From Massilia sp. Se16.2.3 (GTDB lineage Bacteria; Pseudomonadota; Gammaproteobacteria; Burkholderiales; Burkholderiaceae_D): 64,000 nt of DNA. Below, one piece after another: positions 21,026 to 28,937 of this stretch. Every line of letters starts with the position of its first letter. Within the stretch, counting starts at the first letter, position 1. Where the stretch lies: assembly GCF_014171595.1 (NCBI RefSeq), contig NZ_CP050451.1:5146001-5210000 (forward strand). Direction: 5' to 3'. The notes below the pieces were generated by a model. The model had not been told where the DNA came from. It worked only from the letters and a program-made list of their open reading frames with translations, and made no database searches. Position numbers and translations under genes: made by a program.

Positions 21026-23068
21026 ATGCTTTCAACGACTTACGCCACTGCTTGTGTACGCCTGCCACGCTTTCGCCAGGTGCTGATTGCCTCCCTGCTC
21101 TTGTGCGGGAGCGGGGTCGCCGCCGCGGCGGACACCTTGAATACCGCGCTCGACGACCTCGACCAGCACGGCTACCCCTCGCCGCTGCTGGCGATCGAGC
21201 GCCTGCGCTCGGTCGCGGACCGTCCCGGTCCCGAGGCGCCCATCGCGCAGCAGATGCGCTACCACGCCACGCTGGGAATGATTGCCGTGCATGGCGGGGA
21301 CAAGAAGGAACTCGACGCCACGGTCGCGGAGATGGGGCGACTGGCGGCAAGCGGGCGCTGCCAACCCTGCGGCGAGTACGGGCTCATCTTCCAGGCGGCC
21401 CAGCTGGAATTGAACCGGGACCGCAACGCAATCAAACCCTTGCTCGACACGCTGGCCAAGCTGCCAGCCGCAAGCGACCTGCGGCTGGAGTCGGCGCGCT
21501 CGGGCATGCTCGCGCGTGGGCGGGCGCTGCTCGACGAGAACGATGCGGCGCTCGACCTGGGCATGCGGGCCGTCGAGACCGCGGGCCGCGCCGGGCAGCC
21601 GGCGGCCGAGGCACGCCTGATGACGGGCCTCATGCGCGCCCACTTTGGACGCGGCGACATGGCAAGCGCCCTGCGCGTCACCGAGGAGACCTACGCGCTC
21701 GCAAAAAGCATCGGCTTTCGCTACCTCATGGCGCAGACGCGCATCAACCAGAGCTACATCTACGGCACCCTCGGACCACCCGAGAAGGAGCACCAGGCGC
21801 TGCTCGATGTGCTGCGCCTGACCAGGAACACGCGCGGCACCGAAGAGGTCGAGCAGACGGCGCAATCGAATCTGTCGGCCTATCACATCCATCGCGGCCA
21901 GTACCCGGAGGCGATCCGCTACACCCTCGCCGCCGAACAGCTGGCCCGCCGCATGGGCGACGACATCGGCGTGGGCTTTGCGGTGAGTAACCGCGGCAGT
22001 GCCGTGGCCCGCAGCGGCCGCGTCGACGAAGGCATGGCGCTGATGAAGCAGGGAATCGCCATGGTCGAGAAGGCGGGCGGGCGCCGCGAGATACTCGACC
22101 TGCTGTCCGAACAGGTCAATGTGCTGGAAGCGGCCGGCCGCGACCGCGAGGCCCTGGCCACGCTGCGCCGTGTGGTCAAGCTCTCTGGCGACATCACCAC
22201 CGCCGAGCGCGAAAAGGCCGTGCTCGAACTGCAGGAAAAATTCTCCACCGAGCGCAAGAGCCGCGAAATCGAACGGTTGTCGCTGTCGAACGCCCGCGCC
22301 AGCGCCGAACTGGCCGCGCATGCATGGAAGCAGCGCATGTGGGCCGCGTTCGCGGTGGTACTGCTGCTGTCGGCGGCGCTGCTGGCGCAGTGGGTGCGCA
22401 CGACGCGGCGGCGCAACCAGGCGCTGGTGGTCGACAACGCGGCGCTGGTCTCGCAGTCGATCCACGATCCGCTCACCGGCGCATTCAACCGCCGCCATTT
22501 CGAACAGCTGATGGCGCAGCAGGAAGCAACGGTGCACGGCCGCTCGCGCGACCGCAGCTACCAGGCCGCCGTGGGCCTGGTCCTGCTCGACGTCGACCAC
22601 TTCAAGCGCATCAACGACACCCATGGCCACGCCGCCGGCGACGAGGTGCTGAAGGTGGTGGCCGAGCGCCTGCGCGGCCTGGTCCGCGAACAGGATGCGG
22701 TGGTGCGCTGGGGCGGCGAGGAATTCGTCCTCGTCCTGCCGGGTACCCCGGCCGACGGGCTGCCGGTCGTCGCCGCCAAGGCACTCAACGCCCCGGGCCG
22801 CGAACCGGTGATGCACGAGGGCGTGGCGATTTCCCTGCGCGCCAGCGCCGGCACCATCGCCTGGCCAGCATGGCCGGGCCAGGACTGGGCCGACGCGCTG
22901 CACATCGCCGACCTGGCGCTGTACCAGTCGAAGTCGGGCGGGCGCAACCGCGCGACCTGCTTCATGGGCCTGCGCGAGGGTGCGGACCTGGGCCGCGTAC
23001 ATGCCGACCTGGCGGCGGCCGCGGCGGCGGGCGACGTCGAGCTGCGCACGGTGGCGGGTCCGGCCTGA
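21026..23068 (+). CDS. TPR-containing diguanylate cyclase (GGDEF)
   Basis: Encodes 680 aa from the ATG at 21026. A GTG 12 codons upstream is an alternative. A signal peptide precedes a helical TPR-like domain (about 30-400), then a membrane helix (about 438-458) and a C-terminal GGDEF domain. The active site reads GGEEF near residue 562, a catalytically competent variant. REQD lies five residues before it, forming the RxxD product-inhibition site. The protein should make cyclic di-GMP in the cytoplasm in response to a periplasmic signal read by the repeats. No EAL domain is present. Confidence 0.88.
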   Translation: MLSTTYATACVRLPRFRQVLIASLLLCGSGVAAAADTLNTALDDLDQHGYPSPLLAIERLRSVADRPGPEAPIAQQMRYHATLGMIAVHGGDKKELDATVAEMGRLAASGRCQPCGEYGLIFQAAQLELNRDRNAIKPLLDTLAKLPAASDLRLESARSGMLARGRALLDENDAALDLGMRAVETAGRAGQPAAEARLMTGLMRAHFGRGDMASALRVTEETYALAKSIGFRYLMAQTRINQSYIYGTLGPPEKEHQALLDVLRLTRNTRGTEEVEQTAQSNLSAYHIHRGQYPEAIRYTLAAEQLARRMGDDIGVGFAVSNRGSAVARSGRVDEGMALMKQGIAMVEKAGGRREILDLLSEQVNVLEAAGRDREALATLRRVVKLSGDITTAEREKAVLELQEKFSTERKSREIERLSLSNARASAELAAHAWKQRMWAAFAVVLLLSAALLAQWVRTTRRRNQALVVDNAALVSQSIHDPLTGAFNRRHFEQLMAQQEATVHGRSRDRSYQAAVGLVLLDVDHFKRINDTHGHAAGDEVLKVVAERLRGLVREQDAVVRWGGEEFVLVLPGTPADGLPVVAAKALNAPGREPVMHEGVAISLRASAGTIAWPAWPGQDWADALHIADLALYQSKSGGRNRATCFMGLREGADLGRVHADLAAAAAAGDVELRTVAGPA

Positions 23069-23139
23069 CACGGCGATGATATCGAACTTCGAAAAAACCG
23101 AAGAAACACATCGATAAAGATAGGTTTTCCATAAGAAAA

Positions 23140-23195
23140 CTCTCGGTAGAATTGCTGGCATGAGTGCTTTGTCAACTACCGAGAGAAAAAAATGA
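23140..23195 (+). promoter_or_regulatory. hairpin and 11-codon leader ORF before yidC-like gene
   Basis: CTCTCGGTAG (23140-23149) pairs perfectly with CTACCGAGAG (23176-23185). The right arm contains the GAGAG that would serve as ribosome binding site for the ATG at 23192. A short reading frame, MSALSTTERKK (23160-23195), runs through the right arm and its TGA overlaps the ATG. If transcribed, it could open the hairpin. A TAGAAT at 23147-23152 could instead be a -10 box, making the repeat an operator. Confidence 0.4.
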
Positions 23196-23821
23196 ACGAA
23201 ACCCTGGCGGCAATCATGGCCCACCTGGCCCAGCTCTTCGACGGCAACATGGGCTGGGCGATCCTGGCGCTGGCGCTGGCCGTGCGCCTGGCCCTGCTCC
23301 CGCTGACCCTGCACCTGTCGCGCAAGATGCTGGCCAACCGCCAGAAGATGAAAGCCCTGCAGCCGCAGGTCGACGCGATCAAACAGCGCCTGGCTGGCGA
23401 TCCAAAGGCGATGTTCGTGGCGATATCCACACTCTACGAGGCAAACGGCGCGAAGATGGTGGACGGTTCCAGCATCCTCGGCGGGCTGGTCCAGCTGCCG
23501 GTGTTCGGCCTGCTCTACAAGGCGATCGGCCAGGCCAGTGCCGGTTCCTTCCTGTGGATCAGGAGCCTGGCCTCGCCCGACGTGGCGCTCACCGCGGTCG
23601 TGCTCGTGCTGACCGCAGTGTCTGCCTGCTTGTTCCCCTCCGAGACGGCGGGCGCGGCCACCTTCATGATCGTCGTCCAGGTAGTCATCACCGCCTTCAT
23701 CCTGTGGAAGCTGTCGGCCGGTTTGGGGCTGTACTGGGTGGCCTCGGCCGCGGTGAACGCGGTGCAGGCCTTCGTGCTGCGATTCGATGCGCGCCGCCTG
23801 GCCGCCGCCACGGTTCGCTGA
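23192..23821 (+). CDS. short YidC/Oxa1-family membrane insertase-like protein
   Basis: Encodes 209 aa, far shorter than a housekeeping YidC (over 500 aa) and lacking the large periplasmic domain. It has the Oxa1/YidC fold: hydrophobic segments near residues 18-38, 93-112, 128-145, 155-175 and 180-200. The cytoplasmic hairpin with KMKALQPQVDAIKQRL is typical of the coiled hairpin that contacts ribosomes and clients, followed by SILGGLVQLPVFGLLYKAI. Such short paralogues insert or fold selected membrane proteins, but the client here is unknown. The start is in a hairpin/leader arrangement at 23140-23195. Confidence 0.8.
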   Translation: MNETLAAIMAHLAQLFDGNMGWAILALALAVRLALLPLTLHLSRKMLANRQKMKALQPQVDAIKQRLAGDPKAMFVAISTLYEANGAKMVDGSSILGGLVQLPVFGLLYKAIGQASAGSFLWIRSLASPDVALTAVVLVLTAVSACLFPSETAGAATFMIVVQVVITAFILWKLSAGLGLYWVASAAVNAVQAFVLRFDARRLAAATVR

Positions 23822-23862
23822 ACACGGACCGTCGGCGCAGATCGATCGGGTATAGTCGGGCC

Positions 23863-24204
23863 ATGCCCGACAAGGAAAAATATCCCGGCACGCCGGACGG
23901 CCGTTACTTCGTGGTCAGGGGCCGTCTCTGGCGCAGCAGCAATCCGCACCTGGACCCGGAAGAGCGGCAGGCCTGGGTCAAGCGGCTGATGGATGCGCGC
24001 CGCCAGGTTGGCGCCGCACTCAAATCTGGCGATACCGCAGCCGAAAGCCACGCGCGGGCGCAGGTCGACGAAGCCAAGCACGCGCTGGGCGAACGGGGCC
24101 CGGTGTGGTGGACCGACGGCGCGCCCGACTACAACCGGCGCATGGCGGCCAATACGCCTTATGCCGATTGGTACGCGGCGCTGGCGCCGCCTGACGAGAA
24201 GTAG
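23863..24204 (+). CDS. conserved hypothetical protein
   Basis: Encodes 113 aa from the ATG at 23863. It is small, soluble and charged, with the Trp/Arg-rich segment [16 protein letters not shown] and a helical middle ([17 protein letters not shown]). It has the look of a widespread betaproteobacterial orphan family, but I cannot assign a name or function. It is convergent with the second glucokinase-HexR gene, 12 bases away. Confidence 0.65.
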   Translation: MPDKEKYPGTPDGRYFVVRGRLWRSSNPHLDPEERQAWVKRLMDARRQVGAALKSGDTAAESHARAQVDEAKHALGERGPVWWTDGAPDYNRRMAANTPYADWYAALAPPDEK

Positions 24205-24216
24205 CCGCCGCGCCGT

Positions 24217-26076
24217 TCAGACGTCCAGGTGCGAAATGAGCAGCTTCCTCGCCTCGATGTCGCCGTCCTGCCCGGCACCGAGCGAAATCCCGACCGCCAT
24301 GATGTCGATCAGCAGCAGCTGCAGGATGCGCGAGATCATCGACAGGAAGGTCGTGCTGTCCTCGGTGTGGTCCACCGCCAGGCACACGTGCGCCTTCTTC
24401 GCCAGCGCCGACTTGCTGCTGGTGATGGCAATCACGCTGGCGCCGGCGGCGCGCGCGGCGTCCACCGCCGACAGCAGTTCCGGCGCCTGCCCTGCCGTCG
24501 AAATGGCGATCACGACGTCGTTCGGCTGCAGCAGTTCGGCCGCGAGCTGGAACAGGTGGGCGTCGCCGTGGGCCGTGGTCGGAATCCGAAAACGGAAGAA
24601 CTTGTGCTGGCCGTCGAGCGCCACCACGCGCGCATTCCCCATCGCATAGAACTCGACCTTGTTGGCACCCCGCAGCAGCGCGATTGCCCGGTCGATCGCA
24701 TGCACATCGAGCCCGTCGCGGAATTTCAGGATCGCCGACACGGTGTTGTCGATCACCTTCGCCGACAGGTCGTGGGTGCTGTCGCTCATGCGCACCTGGC
24801 TGTGGCGCACGGGGATCGAGCCGGTCAGGCTGCCGGCGAATTTCAGCTTGAATTCGGCCAGGCCCTGGAAGCCGAGCGAGCGGCAGAAGCGGATGACGGT
24901 CGGCTGGCTGACGTCGGCCAGGCGCGCGATCTCGGCGATCGGCTCGGACAGCACCTTGCGCGGATGCTCCAGCACGAGTGCGGCCACGCGCTGCTCGGCC
25001 GGCGACAATTCGTGCTGCAGGTGCTGCACGCGCTCCATCAAGGTATTGGCGCCGCTGCGTCCGCGCAGGTGTTCGGACAAAATCGTCGACACGCCGCGCA
25101 GGGCGGGGTTCGGCGTCATGATGACGTAGGTTGGAATTTGCGCCAGGTAGTCGGTGAAACGTCCCTTGGCCTCGAAGCGCGCGCGGAAGGGCGAGGTAGC
25201 GAACCATTGCGCAATGCGCGGCACGATGCCGCCGCCAATGAAGATGCCGCCAAAGGCGCCCAGCGTCACGGCCAGGTTGGCCGCGGCGCCGCCGAGCATG
25301 CCGGCGAAGCACTCGAGCACTTCCGGGCACAGGGGATCCTGCTGTTCGAGCGCGCAGCTGACGATCTCGGCGGCGCTGCGCGCGGGGGCCGAATTTGCCA
25401 CATTCGCGCCATTTCTTTCGGCCAGCGCGCGGTACACCAGCTCCATGCCGGGGCCGGAGAGGATGCGCTCGTTCGACACGTGCGGCCACTCGCGCCAGGC
25501 GTACTGCAGGATGGCGAATTCGCGTTCGTCGGCGGGGGCGAAGTTGACGTGGCCGCCCTCGCTGCCGAGGGTGATGAAACCGTCGGCGGTCGGGATCACG
25601 CCCGAGACGCCCAGGCCGGTACCGGCGCCGAGCACGCCCGCCACCGCATGCGGGGCCGGCTTGCCGCCGCCGATCTGCAGCACGTCGTTTGCGCCCAGGC
25701 CCGGCAGCGCCATCGCCAATGCCGTGAAGTCGTTGACGATCAGGAGCGTCGACCAGCCCATCGCACGGCGCACTTCGTCGGTCGAGAACTGCCAGTCGCG
25801 GTTGGTCATGCGTACCAGGTCGCCGCTGATCGGGTTGGCCATCGCAAAGGCCGCGTGCGAGATGCGCTCGTTGCCGTGCTGCGCCAGGTAAGTGTTCAGC
25901 AGCGGGACGATGCCGCTGTAGTCTTCGCAGCGCAGCACCGCGGTCTGGCGCAGCACGCCGGGCGCCGTCTCGAGCGCGAGGCGGGCGTGGGTGGCGCCGA
26001 TGTCGGCCAGCAGGCGCGGGCCGTCGGCGTAGGAGGCACGGCTGGGTTTCTGTTCGATTTCTGGTTCGGTGATCAT
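24217..26076 (-). CDS. bifunctional glucokinase / RpiR (HexR-type) regulator, second copy
   Basis: Encodes 620 aa from the ATG at 26076, which aligns best with the paralogue at 3939-5819. A start at 26118 would add 14 residues. The Glk domain shows DIGATHAR, VNDFTALA, GAGTGLG and SEGGHVNF. The RpiR helix-turn-helix is SQPTVIRFCRSLGF, followed by a SIS domain with AISTAG. Both copies are close in sequence along their full length and have the same fusion point, so they arose by duplication. This copy has no sugar gene beside it. An inverted repeat (26111-26138) stands just upstream and may serve autoregulation. Confidence 0.92.
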   Translation of the reverse strand: MITEPEIEQKPSRASYADGPRLLADIGATHARLALETAPGVLRQTAVLRCEDYSGIVPLLNTYLAQHGNERISHAAFAMANPISGDLVRMTNRDWQFSTDEVRRAMGWSTLLIVNDFTALAMALPGLGANDVLQIGGGKPAPHAVAGVLGAGTGLGVSGVIPTADGFITLGSEGGHVNFAPADEREFAILQYAWREWPHVSNERILSGPGMELVYRALAERNGANVANSAPARSAAEIVSCALEQQDPLCPEVLECFAGMLGGAAANLAVTLGAFGGIFIGGGIVPRIAQWFATSPFRARFEAKGRFTDYLAQIPTYVIMTPNPALRGVSTILSEHLRGRSGANTLMERVQHLQHELSPAEQRVAALVLEHPRKVLSEPIAEIARLADVSQPTVIRFCRSLGFQGLAEFKLKFAGSLTGSIPVRHSQVRMSDSTHDLSAKVIDNTVSAILKFRDGLDVHAIDRAIALLRGANKVEFYAMGNARVVALDGQHKFFRFRIPTTAHGDAHLFQLAAELLQPNDVVIAISTAGQAPELLSAVDAARAAGASVIAITSSKSALAKKAHVCLAVDHTEDSTTFLSMISRILQLLLIDIMAVGISLGAGQDGDIEARKLLISHLDV

Positions 26077-26110
26077 CGCGATGCTCGACGGCTGGGATAC
26101 CTGGGACGCG

Positions 26111-26138
26111 CGTAGCATAGCATTGTTTGATTGCTACG
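26111..26138. promoter_or_regulatory. inverted repeat upstream of second glk-hexR
   Basis: CGTAGCA (26111-26117) and TGCTACG (26132-26138) are perfect 7-bp arms 14 bases apart. The arms contain the GTAG/CTAC core of the HexR-like sites but with wider spacing. Autoregulation is inferred. Confidence 0.4.
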
Positions 26139-26157
26139 AAGGGGGCTGGGCTGCTTT

Positions 26158-26643
26158 TCAGGCGCCTGCGCCGTGCACGCCGGCCTTCTGCCTGCGCCGT
26201 TGCCGCAGGCGCTGCGCAAGCGTCACGCAGTTCGACAGGAGAAGAACCGCCCAGCACAGCACCGCGAGGATGCCTCCGAAGAGCGGACGGCTGGCAAACA
26301 CGAATACCCATCCGAACAGGACATAGCCGGTAAACGGCGACGCGGCCACATGCACCAGCGCCCGCCCCGATTGCCGGAGCTTCCAGGATGCCAGGGGCAG
26401 GAAGAACACCGATGCGACAATGGCGATGCCTTGCAGGCCCTTGGCGAGCTCGCCCTTCCCGACATCCTGCACGTACGCCTGCACGAGTTCATAGGCACGC
26501 AGCTCGGTATGCCGCGTGACCTCCACAGGTTTGCCTCCCTCATCGAATTTCGTATCGCACTGGGAAAGCGGCAGCACGAAGCACACCGCCAGCAGGATGG
26601 AAGCAAGGCGCCGCAGGAAGGTCATTCGCTGCGCGAGCTGCAT
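26158..26643 (-). CDS. hypothetical membrane lipoprotein
   Basis: Encodes 161 aa from the ATG at 26643. The N-terminus has a signal sequence ending LPLSQC, a lipobox-like cleavage site. A short polar region (DTKFDEGGKPVEVTRH) is followed by two or three hydrophobic segments (about residues 67-85, 100-118 and 122-140) and a very basic tail (RLRQRRRQK). A lipobox combined with multiple membrane helices is unusual, so the first segment may simply be another membrane helix. It lies 53 bases downstream of another lipoprotein gene. The function is unknown. Confidence 0.6.
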   Translation of the reverse strand: MQLAQRMTFLRRLASILLAVCFVLPLSQCDTKFDEGGKPVEVTRHTELRAYELVQAYVQDVGKGELAKGLQGIAIVASVFFLPLASWKLRQSGRALVHVAASPFTGYVLFGWVFVFASRPLFGGILAVLCWAVLLLSNCVTLAQRLRQRRRQKAGVHGAGA

Positions 26644-26696
26644 GGAAGCTCCGTATGGTTGTCCGAAGTGTTGCCCGTCCCGGCAGGACAGCCGCC

Positions 26697-27548
26697 TTAC
26701 TGCTTTGCCTCGCAGGAGTGGGTGGACTCGCGTTCGTTCAGGCCCATCACGCCGGTGAGCTTGCCGGCGCCGTCGAACGACAGGCTGATATTGTGCTTGT
26801 CCGGCAGGCCCACGCCCAGCGACACCGAGCGGCCGGCATCGTCGAAGCCGTAGGTCTCGAAGAGGGCATCCTTGACGGCATACGAGGCGTCGCCGATCCT
26901 GAGCACGCCGTCGCTGAATTCGACCTCGGTATCGCGCCGTACCAGCAGGTTTTTGGTATCGACGCAGCTGACGGTCTGCTTCTTGCCGAGCGCCAGGGCG
27001 GCAAGCACCTGGTACAGGGGCTGGGCACTGAGCTTGTCGGTGCCGGCGACTTCGCTGCACATGATCCCGAGGTCGTCGCGCTCGAGGTTGACCGCACCCT
27101 TGCCGCCATCGCGGCTGGACAGCACTGTGAGCATGCCGCCCTTTTGTTCGTCCACCGAGAACAGCGCCATGGCGGTGTACTGGCCTTTGGCATCGCGCTG
27201 GCGCGACAGCATCGTCTTCTTCGACTCGCGGAAGTCCACTTCCAGGCCATTCGACGAGGCCTTGCCGTCGGCGCCCACTTTCACGCTGGCCTCCATCTTG
27301 CGCGCATCGGGCTTGCGCATGCAGGCGCCGCTGTAGTCGCCGGCAACCAGCGGGCCGACCACCTTCCAGTAATCCATCACGGGTGGCGGTGGCGGCGGCG
27401 CTTCTTCAGACTGGGCGCCGGCGTCGTCCTGGGCAACGGCCTCGGCCTGGGTGTGCGTGTCGTCGGCAGCGTCGTCCTTGTTCCTGCTGCAGGCGGAGAG
27501 GAGCAGGCATAAGCTCAGGACGGACAGCAGGGCGATGCGAGGTTTCAT
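26697..27548 (-). CDS. hypothetical lipoprotein
   Basis: Encodes 283 aa with a signal peptide and the lipobox LLLSAC near residue 20, followed by a low-complexity acidic linker (DDAADD, QDDAGAQ). A run of prolines precedes the mature domain, which has several cysteines and beta-strand character. It should be a lipid-anchored periplasmic or outer-membrane protein. The C-terminus ends with the Cys-containing THSCEAKQ. It is first of two leftward genes, followed by 26158-26643. No family is recognised. Confidence 0.7.
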   Translation of the reverse strand: MKPRIALLSVLSLCLLLSACSRNKDDAADDTHTQAEAVAQDDAGAQSEEAPPPPPPVMDYWKVVGPLVAGDYSGACMRKPDARKMEASVKVGADGKASSNGLEVDFRESKKTMLSRQRDAKGQYTAMALFSVDEQKGGMLTVLSSRDGGKGAVNLERDDLGIMCSEVAGTDKLSAQPLYQVLAALALGKKQTVSCVDTKNLLVRRDTEVEFSDGVLRIGDASYAVKDALFETYGFDDAGRSVSLGVGLPDKHNISLSFDGAGKLTGVMGLNERESTHSCEAKQ

Positions 27549-27636
27549 GGGGCCTCCAGATGATGGGCCCCGTACGCTAGCACGAAACTTATGTTTTTTT
27601 CAACTGCCAGTTGAAAACCCAAGGTGACCGGGTTTC

Positions 27637-28656
27637 CTATTTTTGCGCGGCCAGCCCTTTCAGCAGCGCCACATGGAAGGCCTTCGGGTCCTGCATCTGC
27701 GGCGCATGGCCCATGTCCGGGAAGGTCACCAGGGTCGAGCGCGGGATCGCTTTCGCGGTCTTCTTCGCCAGCTCCGCATAGTTACCCAGCTTGCGGCGCA
27801 GGCTTTCCGGCGCCGCGTCCTTGCCGATCGCAGTGGTGTCCTTCAGGCCGATCAGCAGCAGCGTCGGCATGGACAACAGCGGGAACTCGTACACCACCGG
27901 CTGGGTATAGATCATGTCGTAGATGAGCGCCGAATTCCAGGCAACGAGCTCCTTGCGCGGCCCGCGATACATCCCGGCCAGCATCTGCACCCAGGGCTCG
28001 TATTCCGGCTTCCACTGATTGACGTAATAGGTCGCCTTCTCGTAGTTGCGGATCTTCTCGGCCGTGGTCTGCAGCTCGCGCGCATACCACTTGTCGACAC
28101 CGAGCGACGGCACGCCCAGCGCCTTCCAGTCTTCCAGCCCGATCGGATTGACCAGCACCAGGGCCTCGGTCTCGCGCGGGAACAGCAGGCCATAACGTAC
28201 CGCGAGCATGCCGCCGGTCGAGTGGCCCATGACGGTGGCGTTCGTCACGCCGATCGACGCGAGCAGGGCGTGCGTGTTGTCGGCCAGCTGCTGGAAGCTG
28301 TACTGGTAATGCTGCGGTTTGCTCGATTTACAAAAGCCGATCTGGTCCGGCACCACCACGCGGTAGCCTGCGCCGCTGAGTGCCTTCATGCTCGTCTCCC
28401 AGGTTGCGCCGCAAAAGTTCTTGCCATGCAGGAGGACGACGGTGCGGCCGTTGGCCTTGCCCTGCGGCGCGATATCCATGTAGGCCATGTGCAGCTTCAC
28501 GCCCTGCGACGTGAAGTTGAACTGCCTCACCGGTGCGGGGTAGGCGAAACCCTCGAGCTCGGAGCCGTAGAAAGGTTCGTCGGCGGCGTGGGCGCTGAGG
28601 AAAGCCAGCGACAGGGCGAGGCTGGCGGCGATGCGAGGCAGGCGATGGGAAGTCAT
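27637..28656 (-). CDS. secreted alpha/beta-hydrolase
   Basis: Encodes 339 aa with a signal peptide ending AHA near residue 24, so it should be periplasmic or extracellular. It is an alpha/beta-hydrolase: VVLLHGKNF supplies the oxyanion region, GHSTGGM the nucleophile elbow with catalytic Ser, and FPDMGHAPQ the catalytic His. The acid is probably in the GLKDTT segment. The substrate is not evident; members include esterases, haloperoxidase-like enzymes and epoxide hydrolases. It sits beside the starch locus but lacks a HexR-like site, so a link to starch use is doubtful. Confidence 0.82.
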   Translation of the reverse strand: MTSHRLPRIAASLALSLAFLSAHAADEPFYGSELEGFAYPAPVRQFNFTSQGVKLHMAYMDIAPQGKANGRTVVLLHGKNFCGATWETSMKALSGAGYRVVVPDQIGFCKSSKPQHYQYSFQQLADNTHALLASIGVTNATVMGHSTGGMLAVRYGLLFPRETEALVLVNPIGLEDWKALGVPSLGVDKWYARELQTTAEKIRNYEKATYYVNQWKPEYEPWVQMLAGMYRGPRKELVAWNSALIYDMIYTQPVVYEFPLLSMPTLLLIGLKDTTAIGKDAAPESLRRKLGNYAELAKKTAKAIPRSTLVTFPDMGHAPQMQDPKAFHVALLKGLAAQK

Positions 28657-28718
28657 GGCGGTTCGGGTCGGGTTGGCGGACAGATCGAGTCTAGCCCAGA
28701 ACCCGATGCGGCGATGCC

Positions 28719-28935
28719 CGTAGGGTGTGCGGCTCCACCCGGCCTTGTGACTATCGGCGGCCTGAACGCCGCCCACGCGTTCAACCAGCGTAAGAAACCT
28801 CGCGTCGTTCGATGGCGCGTCAATGCATACGTGATTTGAACGCGTGGGGTGAGGCGGGCTAAATGCCCGCGTTACGCGCAGCAGGCGCTCAAGCCGCGTG
28901 TGTTCACATCGTCGGGTGGAGCCGCACACCCTACG
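28719..28935. repeat. 217-bp intergenic element with 23-bp perfect inverted ends
   Basis: The left end, CGTAGGGTGTGCGGC and on to 28741, is the exact reverse complement of the right end at 28913-28935. The interior contains a second symmetrical part (ACGCGTTCAA and GAACGCGT). It carries no gene. It fills the gap between the secreted hydrolase and the amylase. The CGTAGGG/CCCTACG ends recur in the repeat at 36140-36300, so both may belong to one dispersed family. Confidence 0.7.
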
Positions 28936-28937
28936 CC

